A program made the translations under genes and the position numbers. Source: Ensifer adhaerens (lineage in GTDB: Bacteria; Pseudomonadota; Alphaproteobacteria; Rhizobiales; Rhizobiaceae). Taken from it: 64,000 bases of DNA. The notes beneath the pieces are model-generated. The model made no database searches. It saw only the letters and a list, made by a program, of their open reading frames with translations, and was not told where the DNA came from. The stretch lies in assembly GCA_900215285.1 (NCBI GenBank), contig OCMG01000003.1:62001-126000 (forward strand). Direction: 5' to 3'. Of the stretch, positions 8,896 to 16,527 are shown piece by piece (the stretch's first letter is position 1; each line of letters opens with the position of its first letter).

Positions 8896-8930
8896 GGACA
8901 GATTGTCTTTTGTTAAGGGACAAATTGTCC
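8896..8930 (-). promoter_or_regulatory. Paired enhancer sites (UAS) for the NtrC-family activator
   Basis: Two related dyads, GGACAGATTGTC (8896-8907) and the perfect palindrome GGACAAATTGTCC (8918-8930), have centres about 22 bp apart, two helical turns. They lie roughly 82 and 105 bp upstream of the predicted start of the sigma-54 promoter, the usual place for bEBP binding sites. The second ends just short of the stop codon of the sensor kinase gene. Confidence 0.7.
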
Positions 8931-8932
8931 GT

Positions 8933-10945
8933 TCAATCCGCTTCGGGCAGCCAAATTGTAAATCTAGCGCCTTCGCCAGGCACACTCTCCACAGCGATGG
9001 TCCCGCCCTGCCGCGTCACCAGTGTCTGGCTGATGGAAAGCCCGAGGCCGGTTCCAGCCTGCTGCTTGGTGGTGAAAAAGGGATCGAAAACCCGCGCCTG
9101 CATGTCCGGGTCGATACCGATGCCGCTATCGGTGACGACGATCGCCACACCCGGTCGCTCGCGCCATTCCCGGTCAACGGTTTCGATGGTGAGCCTGCCG
9201 CCGTCAGGCATGGCATGGATGGCATTGACGATCAGGTTGACGATGACCTGCTGAAGCTCCGTGCGGTTCATCAGGATCAGCCGCTCGGCCGTATTTTCAA
9301 GCCGCACCTCAATGGCGGCCTTGCTGAGCAAATGCTGCACGAGCGGCATGCAATCTGCGACCGCCTGGCCCGGCGCATAGCGATCCACGAACCCGGCAAA
9401 CTCTTCCGGCTTGGCAAACTGCAGGAGCTTGGTGACGATCTGGTTGATGCGCTGGATCTGTTCATCCAGCAATCGAAACTCGACTTTCGCCAGGTCCGCC
9501 TTCTCGCCGACGACAGTGCGGATGACATCCAGATTGCCCTGCATGACGGCGATTGGGTTGTTGATTTCATGTGCCACGCCCGCCGTGATCTCGCCAATGG
9601 CGGCAAGCTTTTCCGACATGACCAGCTGTTTCGTGGTGGCTTCCAGTTGCCTGTTAGCCAACTGCAACGCCTGCGTCCGTTCATCGACGCGCAGGTTCAA
9701 CTCGTCGTTCCATTGCCGCAGTTCCCGGTCCCGCTGTTGCAGTTGGTCCAGGAGATCATCGAGATGCACGGCCACGCGTCCGATTTCATCCCGGTTCTCG
9801 ACAGCGCCCGTGCGTGCGCCGAGATCGCCGCTTTCCACCTTTGCGATCGTGGCGTCCACCCGTTCCAGAGGCTCGAATATGCCTCGCGCCAGACGCAGGA
9901 AAATCGGAATGCTCAAGGCGGCGATCACGAAAAAGGCGGCCATGATGAAAAAGGCGGTCTGGTATTTTGCAGCCGTGAAGGGCGCCTGCAGAAAGCCGAC
10001 ATAGAGCATCCCCACCCGTTTTCCAAAACTGTCGGTGATCGGCTCATACGCGGACATGTACCAGTCGTTGACAACGAAAGCGCTGTCGAGCCAGGTTCTC
10101 CCCTTGTCCAGGACGGCCGAGCGCACGGCTGCAGATACCCGCGTTCCGAGGGCACGCTGTCCTTCGAAGAGTCGGACATTGGTGCTGATACGTACATCAT
10201 CGAGAAAAAGCGTGGCGGTGCCCTGGCTGCCTTCGGGCAGGCTCGCCGACCGGTAGACCAGATCGTTGATCGTATCGATGAAGACGAGATTCTGGTTCAG
10301 CAAGATTCCGCCGACCAGCGCGCCCTTGCCGGCAGGCCCCAGGTCAACTGGACTGGCGCTCTGGATCACCATGCCGCGTGTCTCATCCGTTCGTGAGCTT
10401 GGCACGGCATTGGCGGTCGGTACGAGTGGCAGCCGCGCCCGCGCCGCGAGTCCTGGCGAAAGCGTCTGCAGATCGGCGCTGTCCAGAACATCGATGGCGG
10501 TGCGTGGCGTGCCGCGCATGGCAGCGGCGATCACCGGCCAGTCTGTCCTAAGGGACGTGACGGCAAGATCGTCAACCGAGGCGATGATCCGCCCTTTGCT
10601 GTCGATGACATAAAGGAAATCGAGTTCGAGGCGTGGCTTGGCCTGGGCAAGCAGAGCCTTCAGGGCCGCGGGGTCTGCGACGACCTCCTTGAACCGCGCC
10701 GAGGCTCCCAGCGCAGTAACATGTTCGCCGGAATTCTCCAGGATATGGGTGAGGTACTGATGCGCGATTGTCAGGTCGCCGTGAACCTTCGACGTCAGGG
10801 CCGCATCGAATTTGGCATTCAGCCGATAGACGGCGATACCAAGAAGCAGCGGCAGGATCACGAGCGTCGGCAGCAGCGCGATCGCGAGCAGCCTGTAGCG
10901 AACGGAACGCGCAGGCCGAACAGGATCGGCGGCCGCGTCAGCCAT
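8933..10945 (-). CDS. Sensor histidine kinase with periplasmic Cache domain, NtrB/DctB-like
   Basis: Membrane sensor of a two-component system, 670 residues. TM1 near residues 18-38 (LLAIALLPTLVILPLLLGIAV), a periplasmic sensor of about 280 residues, TM2 (FFIMAAFFVIAALSIPIFL), a HAMP region with a coiled coil, then the kinase core: H-box AGVAHEINNP (His near residue 457), N-box NLIVNAIHAMP, G1 DSGIGI, F-box FDPFFTTK and G2 GTGLGLS. The start at 10945 overlaps the regulator stop by 8 nt, giving translational coupling; longer in-frame starts run far into the regulator gene. The ligand is unknown; by context it is a carboxylate carried by the OFA transporter. Confidence 0.88.
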   Translation of the reverse strand: MADAAADPVRPARSVRYRLLAIALLPTLVILPLLLGIAVYRLNAKFDAALTSKVHGDLTIAHQYLTHILENSGEHVTALGASARFKEVVADPAALKALLAQAKPRLELDFLYVIDSKGRIIASVDDLAVTSLRTDWPVIAAAMRGTPRTAIDVLDSADLQTLSPGLAARARLPLVPTANAVPSSRTDETRGMVIQSASPVDLGPAGKGALVGGILLNQNLVFIDTINDLVYRSASLPEGSQGTATLFLDDVRISTNVRLFEGQRALGTRVSAAVRSAVLDKGRTWLDSAFVVNDWYMSAYEPITDSFGKRVGMLYVGFLQAPFTAAKYQTAFFIMAAFFVIAALSIPIFLRLARGIFEPLERVDATIAKVESGDLGARTGAVENRDEIGRVAVHLDDLLDQLQQRDRELRQWNDELNLRVDERTQALQLANRQLEATTKQLVMSEKLAAIGEITAGVAHEINNPIAVMQGNLDVIRTVVGEKADLAKVEFRLLDEQIQRINQIVTKLLQFAKPEEFAGFVDRYAPGQAVADCMPLVQHLLSKAAIEVRLENTAERLILMNRTELQQVIVNLIVNAIHAMPDGGRLTIETVDREWRERPGVAIVVTDSGIGIDPDMQARVFDPFFTTKQQAGTGLGLSISQTLVTRQGGTIAVESVPGEGARFTIWLPEAD

Positions 10946-12344
10946 CCCAGGCCGCCAGCTTGCGATCGATGGTCTTGCGCGAAATGCCGAGCCTCTGCGC
11001 CGCCTCGTCCCTTTGCCCCTTGCAGGCGGCCAGAACTGCCAGGATATGCCGACGCTCGACATCGGCAAGAGAGCCGGGCGCTGGTGAGGCAGTGGTGAAC
11101 TCACCCGGACCGAAGCCGTCGGGGAAATATCCGAGGATCAAGGTGCGCTCGACGAGATTGCGCAACTCACGCACATTGCCTGGCCAGGAATAGCTGCTCA
11201 GCGCACGGCGCGCGTCATCGTCGATCGCGACTTGCGACATGCCGAGCTGTGCAGACAGCTTCTTCATGAAGAGAGCCGCAAGCTCGATGACATCGTCTTC
11301 ACGCGCGCTCAACGGCGGGAGATGGATCTGCATGACGTTGATCCGGAAAAACAGATCGGCTCGGAAGCGGCCCGCCTGCACCTCCTTGTCCAGTTCCGCA
11401 TTGGTCGCGAAGATGAAGCGAATGTCGACCGGGACTTCTCTCTCGGCGCCCACAGGGCGCACCTTGCGGTCCTCCAGTGCGCGCAGGAGCTTGCTTTGCG
11501 TGGCAGGTGGCATTTCACTGATTTCATCGAGGAAGAGCGTGCCGCCCTGCGCATGGAGGAACAAGCCCTCGCGGGCGCGATCCGCGCCGGTGAAAGCGCC
11601 TTTCAGATGGCCGAAAAGCTCGCTTTCGATCATTTCGGGCGGGATCGCACCGCAATTCACCGGCACGAAAGGTTTGGAGGCGCGATCCGACAGGGCATGC
11701 AACGAACGGGCGGCCACTTCCTTGCCGGTGCCCGACTGGCCAGTCAGCAGAACGGATGTCGGAAGCGGCGCAACACGTGCAATCGTCTCGCGTACGCGGT
11801 CTATGGCGCGGGAATGCCCTATCAGGCGATCCCTCAGCAACATATGATCGGATGCAGCCGTGAGCTCATAGCGCAGCACGTAGTTTTCACGTTGCAGGCG
11901 GATGCGGTCAAGACACTGCGCGACAGCGTTGAGGATCTGGTTGGAGCGAAAGGGCTTGAGGATGAAATCGACGGCCCCGGCTCGGAGCGCCTGAATTGCA
12001 GTTTCCAGATCAGCATAGGCGGTCATCAGGATGGCCTCGCCGAAAAAGCCGATCGCTCTCTGTTCGGAAAGCCACTCCAGCCCGCTTTTTCTGGGCATGA
12101 TGTTGTCCAGTATGATGAGATCGTAATGCTGCTCGTCGAGACGCGCCGTGGCCTCGTCCGTGTCGGAGGCCACCTGAACGTGCTTGCACCGCGGCGCAAG
12201 CGTCCTCAAAAGGAAATTGCGCATCCCCGGTTCGTCGTCGACCACGAGAATGGAGGCATTTGCCAGCGACGGGCCGAATTCCGCATCTGGCTGAAGGTGA
12301 CGCGCCTCCCGTTGGGCTTCAATTCCCACCTCGCCCCTCCCCAT
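10938..12344 (-). CDS. Sigma-54-dependent response regulator, NtrC family
   Basis: Transcription activator, 468 residues, three domains. Receiver: acidic pocket VVDDEP near 35 and phospho-acceptor D80 in LIILDNIMP. AAA+ domain: Walker A GQSGTGKE, sigma-54 contact loop GAFTGA, Walker B TLFLDEISEMP. A Fis-type HTH closes the protein (DEAAQRLGISRKTIDRKLAA). All motifs needed to open a sigma-54 promoter are intact. First gene of the pair with the kinase. The ATG at 12344 has a poor ribosome site; a GTG at 12329 behind GGGGCGAG is an alternative start and would barely change the protein. Confidence 0.92.
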   Translation of the reverse strand: MGRGEVGIEAQREARHLQPDAEFGPSLANASILVVDDEPGMRNFLLRTLAPRCKHVQVASDTDEATARLDEQHYDLIILDNIMPRKSGLEWLSEQRAIGFFGEAILMTAYADLETAIQALRAGAVDFILKPFRSNQILNAVAQCLDRIRLQRENYVLRYELTAASDHMLLRDRLIGHSRAIDRVRETIARVAPLPTSVLLTGQSGTGKEVAARSLHALSDRASKPFVPVNCGAIPPEMIESELFGHLKGAFTGADRAREGLFLHAQGGTLFLDEISEMPPATQSKLLRALEDRKVRPVGAEREVPVDIRFIFATNAELDKEVQAGRFRADLFFRINVMQIHLPPLSAREDDVIELAALFMKKLSAQLGMSQVAIDDDARRALSSYSWPGNVRELRNLVERTLILGYFPDGFGPGEFTTASPAPGSLADVERRHILAVLAACKGQRDEAAQRLGISRKTIDRKLAAWDG

Positions 12345-12363
12345 GGGCGTTTTAATCTTGCTC

Positions 12364-12380
12364 GCAGCTTAGGAAGCTGC
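12364..12380. repeat. Short inverted repeat upstream of the response regulator
   Basis: GCAGCTT-AGG-AAGCTGC is a perfect 7-bp inverted repeat 20 nt before the regulator start. It has no T-run on either side, so it looks more like an operator or leader stem than a terminator. No matching copy was seen near the sigma-54 enhancer sites. Confidence 0.35.
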
Positions 12381-12388
12381 GCGAGATA

Positions 12389-12742
12389 ATGCAAGGCAGA
12401 GACGCGCGCCTTGCGGGCTCCAGCGGCCAGACATCCCCGTCGCGCACCTGCCGCGTGAGCGTCGCTCGGGTCTTGACGGTTCTTGAGACCCACAAGTGCG
12501 ATCAGGTCGCGCTCACGGCAGAACTGACCCGGACGCCCGAGGGAAAGCTCGAGGGCATTCTTCTGATCCCGCTCGGCCTGTCATTGCCTGAAGGTGCCCA
12601 GCTGAAGTTGGACGATACGGCCCTTGGCAGCGCACTGCATTTTTCCATCTGCATTCCGCAGGTTTGCCTCGCGCCCCTATCCATTGAATCAGAGACCATC
12701 GCAAAGTCTGGCGGCAGCAACGGGCCGGGTGGTGGAAGTTAG
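12389..12742 (+). pseudogene. Remnant of an invasion-associated locus B (IalB) family gene
   Basis: The frame encodes 117 residues whose middle resembles IalB-family periplasmic proteins (EGKLEGILLIPLGLSLPEGA, then a KLDDTALGSALHFSICIPQVCLA segment with the paired cysteines). IalB proteins are usually about 170-190 residues with a signal peptide and a further C-terminal strand region; here both ends are missing and the first 30 residues have no signal character. No continuation was found in neighbouring frames. Read as a decayed fragment; a divergent intact protein is less likely. Confidence 0.5.
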
Positions 12743-12816
12743 CGTTGGAGACGATGGCTGCCCCTGGCCGGCTTCGCCAAAAAGCGTTTGGTCCGCACCT
12801 CGATCCTGTATGTCTG

Positions 12817-14772
12817 TCACCCGTTCGTCAGGTGGTGGCGTGTTGCAACAGCGCCACCCCGTCGGAAGGCAGGATTTGCACCATCAGATTGACCGGCAAC
12901 CTCGCTAGCAAAATTGTAGGTCGTCAGACGGCGTCTGACGGTCTCAAGCACAGCGGCGGGAGTTCCAGCCGGGGGGTCGATGGCTACAAGCAGGCCATGT
13001 CGGGGATCATGCCGGGCGGTTATCATTGCGGTGTCGCCCAGCAAATCGTGCGCCCATGAACGCACCTCCTCCAAGGCCGCCTGTTCCCTGAGCGCTGGCT
13101 TGAAAATCTTGCCGACCGCCGTGAGCGGCATGGAGGAAACGATCCTGACTGCGACCGGAACCGCCGCGCGCTCGGCCATCAGCTGGGCGCAGAACAAGCG
13201 CAATGACTCCGCCTCGACTGCTTGGCCGGCGCGCAACTGCACGAAAGCGACGGGCAACTCGCCGGCATAAGCATCCGGTTGGCCGACAGCGGCGGCAAGC
13301 TCGACCGCCGGATGGCGATAAAGTGCTTCCTCGATGACCTGTGGATCGATATTGTGGCCGCCGCGAATGATGATGTCCTTCGACCGGCCGGTGAGCCAGA
13401 GATAGCCTTCCGCATCCTTGCGCCCCAGATCACCCGTGTCGAACCAGCGGCCACCCTTGCTCCAGTCCGGACGCGCCTCGCCTGGCAGGGGATCATGCCA
13501 AGCCCCTTCGTTATGGTCGGCGTCGAGATAACCACCGAAAACCTGTTCCCCGCGCACCAGAACGTGACCGATCTCATCCGCTTCGCAGACCTTCGCGATG
13601 CCGCCCGCCTCCACCTCCGCGACGATGATTTCCATGAACGGGAGGGGGAGGCCGACGGAGCCGATGCGGCATTCGCCCTTCGCCGGGTTCATCGCGCCGA
13701 AGCCGTGAAGCTCCGTCATGCCCCAACCCTCGACAATCTGCCGTCCAAGTCGCTCTTTGACCTGTCCTGCGCTTTCCAGCGGCATTGCCGCGCCGCCGGC
13801 ATGGCACAGGCGCACCGAGGAAATGTCCGCCTTATCGATGGGGACATTCATCACGGCGCTCCAGCTCGTCGGAACCATGGCCAGGACAGTCGGGCGGAAC
13901 CGTTCGATATGCCGCCAGAAATGGCCGATCACGTCACGGTTACGGAAGCCCGCCGGCGTCATCAGCACGACTTCTGCTCCCAGCGTCAAAGGCATCAGCC
14001 CGGCCGCGTAGCCGCCGCCGACATGGAATGGCGGCAAGCCGTTGAAAAAGACCTCGTCTTCGCCCTCAGACCAGGCGGAGCCGAGAGCCCAGCAATGATG
14101 CGTGATCCCGCCATGGGAATGGACAGCGAGTTTCGGCGTATTCGTCGTTCCGCCGGTATGGAAAAGGGCGGCGACATCATCCCGTGCCGGCGCGCGCCAA
14201 AAATCCGGCCGGGTCTGCGGGATGCCTGACAGAGCTTCGTCGATGGATCGGATACCCCCATCAATCCCGGAGACCGGTCCGCCGATGCGGAACACATGTA
14301 GCGGCGCATCGAGTGCGGCCAGGATGGCCGGCACCTTGTCGATCACGCCCGGAAGTATGCCGGCGTCAGGTACAAGAAGCACCTTGGCATTGGCAGTCCG
14401 GAGCAAAGCCGCGATATGCGCCGGTTCCAGCAGGAAATTCACGGGATTTGCGCGGCCCGCCAGATGCGCACCAACCATGGCCGCAAAGGCATCCGGAATG
14501 CCAGGCAGCAGCATGGAAACCGCATCCCCCGCCCCGATACCGCATCCTCGGAAGAGATGCGCCATGGCGTGAATGCGCCTGAGAAGCGCATGGTAGGTGA
14601 CGGTTTCCACCGGCGTATCCGGCGCTCCGCTCTGCAGCGCGCGGATCGCGACCCTGTCCGGGCTGCCTTCCGCGACGCGGGCGATCTGCTCATAGACCGA
14701 GCCTCTGGCCCAGACGGCCTCGGCCGTCGTTTCTTCAAGCCTCTCGATATCGCGCAGCGATGCAATCGGCAT
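12817..14772 (-). CDS. Acyl-CoA synthetase (AMP-forming), with C-terminal extension
   Basis: Activates a carboxylic acid to its CoA thioester using ATP, 651 residues. AMP-binding core motifs: HTGGTTNTPKLA, GWGMTELHG, the hinge region WLTGRSKDIIIRGGHNIDP, and the C-terminal catalytic lysine in LTAVGKIFKPAL. About 95 residues follow that lysine, a longer tail than usual (ANL enzymes mostly end within about 20). Last gene of the minus-strand carboxylase operon, 68 nt after BKACE. Substrate unknown; a branched or isoprenoid acid is plausible from context. A second synthetase at 21899 may act on a different chain length. Confidence 0.85.
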   Translation of the reverse strand: MPIASLRDIERLEETTAEAVWARGSVYEQIARVAEGSPDRVAIRALQSGAPDTPVETVTYHALLRRIHAMAHLFRGCGIGAGDAVSMLLPGIPDAFAAMVGAHLAGRANPVNFLLEPAHIAALLRTANAKVLLVPDAGILPGVIDKVPAILAALDAPLHVFRIGGPVSGIDGGIRSIDEALSGIPQTRPDFWRAPARDDVAALFHTGGTTNTPKLAVHSHGGITHHCWALGSAWSEGEDEVFFNGLPPFHVGGGYAAGLMPLTLGAEVVLMTPAGFRNRDVIGHFWRHIERFRPTVLAMVPTSWSAVMNVPIDKADISSVRLCHAGGAAMPLESAGQVKERLGRQIVEGWGMTELHGFGAMNPAKGECRIGSVGLPLPFMEIIVAEVEAGGIAKVCEADEIGHVLVRGEQVFGGYLDADHNEGAWHDPLPGEARPDWSKGGRWFDTGDLGRKDAEGYLWLTGRSKDIIIRGGHNIDPQVIEEALYRHPAVELAAAVGQPDAYAGELPVAFVQLRAGQAVEAESLRLFCAQLMAERAAVPVAVRIVSSMPLTAVGKIFKPALREQAALEEVRSWAHDLLGDTAMITARHDPRHGLLVAIDPPAGTPAAVLETVRRRLTTYNFASEVAGQSDGANPAFRRGGAVATRHHLTNG

Positions 14773-14840
14773 GTCACGTCCTCCTCGTGATAACCGGCGT
14801 TTCTGTCTTTCCTTGTCGTCGCGACGAGATGCGACGCCTG

Positions 14841-15713
14841 TCAGGCACGTCCATCGAACAGCATCGCCCGCGCCTCCTCTGGCGTCGCGATGTCGCGGCC
14901 TTCCCTGCAGGCAGCCGAGACGAGAGCCTCGATGAGATCGCCGTTACCCCGCGCCCTCGACCCGTCGGGCAGGTAGAACGTATCTTCAAGACCGGTGCGC
15001 AGCATACCGCCCAATCGGGCCGCGGCGGCATGGACCGGCCAGATCTCCTCCCGGCCGATCAGCGTCGCCTGCCAGCGCGACCCTTCCTGCAGATAGTCCT
15101 TCAGGATCGGCAGCAGACGCGCATCGACCGGCATGCCGGACGCAACGCCCATGACAAGATTGTATTGCGCCCGCTCGAGCATGCCGTTGGCGATATACAT
15201 GGCGACCGAGCGGACGATGCCGGTGTCGAAACATTCCATTTCCGGCAGCGTGCCCGTCTCGCCCATCACGTCGAGAAAGTCCTGCACCTTCGAGGGCGGA
15301 TTGTCGAAGACCATGGGCGGCCAGGCCCATTCGCCGTTGGAGCGGATCTTGAGATAGTTCAGCGTACCAGCATTGCAGGCGGCGATCTCCGGTTTCAGCG
15401 CGCGCACGACATCGAGCGGACCCTGATAATCCGGGCCGACCACGCCGGTCGTGGCATTGATGATGATACCCGGACAGGCGGCGCGGATCGCCTCGACGAT
15501 CTCTCCCGCCACGGCCGGCTCCCAGGAGGGCAGATGGCCCTTGCCCGGCTCCTGGCGGCGAAAGTGGATATGGATGATCGCCGCGCCGGCATCATAGGCC
15601 TCGCGCGCCGAGGCCGCGCATTGCGCCGGCGTCACCGCGATATTGTGCAGGCTCGGGTCGGTCAGAACGCCATTCAGCGCGCAGGTGACGATGGCTTTTT
15701 CGGGTGCAGTCAT
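14841..15713 (-). CDS. BKACE-family beta-keto acid cleavage enzyme (DUF849)
   Basis: Zn-dependent enzyme that condenses a beta-keto acid with acetyl-CoA to give acetoacetate and a new acyl-CoA; 290 residues, typical for the 3-keto-5-aminohexanoate cleavage family. The metal-binding HxH is seen in IIHIHFRRQEPGKGH, and the family N-terminus EKAIVTCALNGVLTDP is present. It lies 13 nt after the TIGR03084 gene in the carboxylase operon. The keto substrate is unknown; BKACE enzymes accept many. Here it could release acetoacetate at the end of a branched-chain or isoprenoid acid pathway in place of a classic HMG-CoA lyase, which is absent. Confidence 0.85.
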   Translation of the reverse strand: MTAPEKAIVTCALNGVLTDPSLHNIAVTPAQCAASAREAYDAGAAIIHIHFRRQEPGKGHLPSWEPAVAGEIVEAIRAACPGIIINATTGVVGPDYQGPLDVVRALKPEIAACNAGTLNYLKIRSNGEWAWPPMVFDNPPSKVQDFLDVMGETGTLPEMECFDTGIVRSVAMYIANGMLERAQYNLVMGVASGMPVDARLLPILKDYLQEGSRWQATLIGREEIWPVHAAAARLGGMLRTGLEDTFYLPDGSRARGNGDLIEALVSAACREGRDIATPEEARAMLFDGRA

Positions 15714-15726
15714 TTGCTATCCAATC

Positions 15727-16527
15727 TCAATTCGCAACGGCGCGGTGGCGCGAACCGGCAACGGGCGGCTTTTCCGGCGGACCGGCAAAGCATTGCGCAT
15801 GGTCCATCCATGTCCGCGCCACATCGCCTTCGATGACCAGCGCCGTATCTGCGACCGCGCGCGTCTGCGTGACCACTGCGGCAAAATCGACCGCCGGGCC
15901 GGATATGCGCCCCGCGCCTGCCTCGCCGAAGGTCCAGACTTCGCCGGACGGCGCTGTCAGCGTCAGTTCCGGCATGGTTTCAGGCACTGCCAGGCGATGG
16001 ACCTGATGCGACCAGCCGAAGGTGTTGATGCCGAGCACGACGAGATTGCGGATGCGGTCGCTTTCCGGCCGCACCCGGCCGAGCGCATCGAACACCTCGA
16101 AGCCATGCGCCCAGGTCTCCATCTGCCGCGCCGTGATGGCCGAGCGCGCCGACATGCTGGGGCCGACCCAGGGAATGCGCTGCTTGGGATCGATCCCGGC
16201 AAAGCGCACGGCGATGTCCTCCGCCGTTTCCTTCCAGAGCGTGAAGAGCGCGCGGCCGCGCTCCGGGATCGACCCGTTTTCGTAAGAGCGAAGCCCGCCT
16301 CTGGTCAGGGCCGCCATCAACGGGTCGAGCATCGCCTTGAAGGCGGCCTCGTCGGTGGCGGCGAGATCGACGGCCTTGTTCCAGAAATGCAGGTGGACGA
16401 GCACGTCGTTGATCGTCCAGCCCTTGAACTGGGTGGGCTTGGAGAAAGTGGCCTCGCTCTCCCCTTCGAGAAGGGCGGCCAGCGTGCGGCTTTCCTCCAG
16501 GAAATCTGCGGCTTCCTTCAGGCTCAT
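15727..16527 (-). CDS. TIGR03084 family putative metal-binding protein (DinB/maleylpyruvate-isomerase fold)
   Basis: Protein of 266 residues with a DinB-like four-helix start (EAADFLEESRTLAALLEG, then FKGWTINDVLVHLHFWNKA). Histidines at the helix ends (VLVHLHFWN; METWAHGFEVFD) are the likely metal ligands. The ATG at 16527 overlaps the stop of the biotin carboxylase gene as ATGA, so translation is coupled. The family commonly accompanies acyl-CoA carboxylase and BKACE genes in proteobacteria, but its reaction is not established. Inference: a thiol- or CoA-dependent step in the same pathway. Confidence 0.75.
   Translation of the reverse strand: MSLKEAADFLEESRTLAALLEGESEATFSKPTQFKGWTINDVLVHLHFWNKAVDLAATDEAAFKAMLDPLMAALTRGGLRSYENGSIPERGRALFTLWKETAEDIAVRFAGIDPKQRIPWVGPSMSARSAITARQMETWAHGFEVFDALGRVRPESDRIRNLVVLGINTFGWSHQVHRLAVPETMPELTLTAPSGEVWTFGEAGAGRISGPAVDFAAVVTQTRAVADTALVIEGDVARTWMDHAQCFAGPPEKPPVAGSRHRAVAN

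Noticed and set aside
8852..10396. 514-residue plus-strand frame opposite the sensor kinase
   Set aside because: It mirrors the kinase codons on the other strand; the kinase has every catalytic motif, the mirror frame has none.
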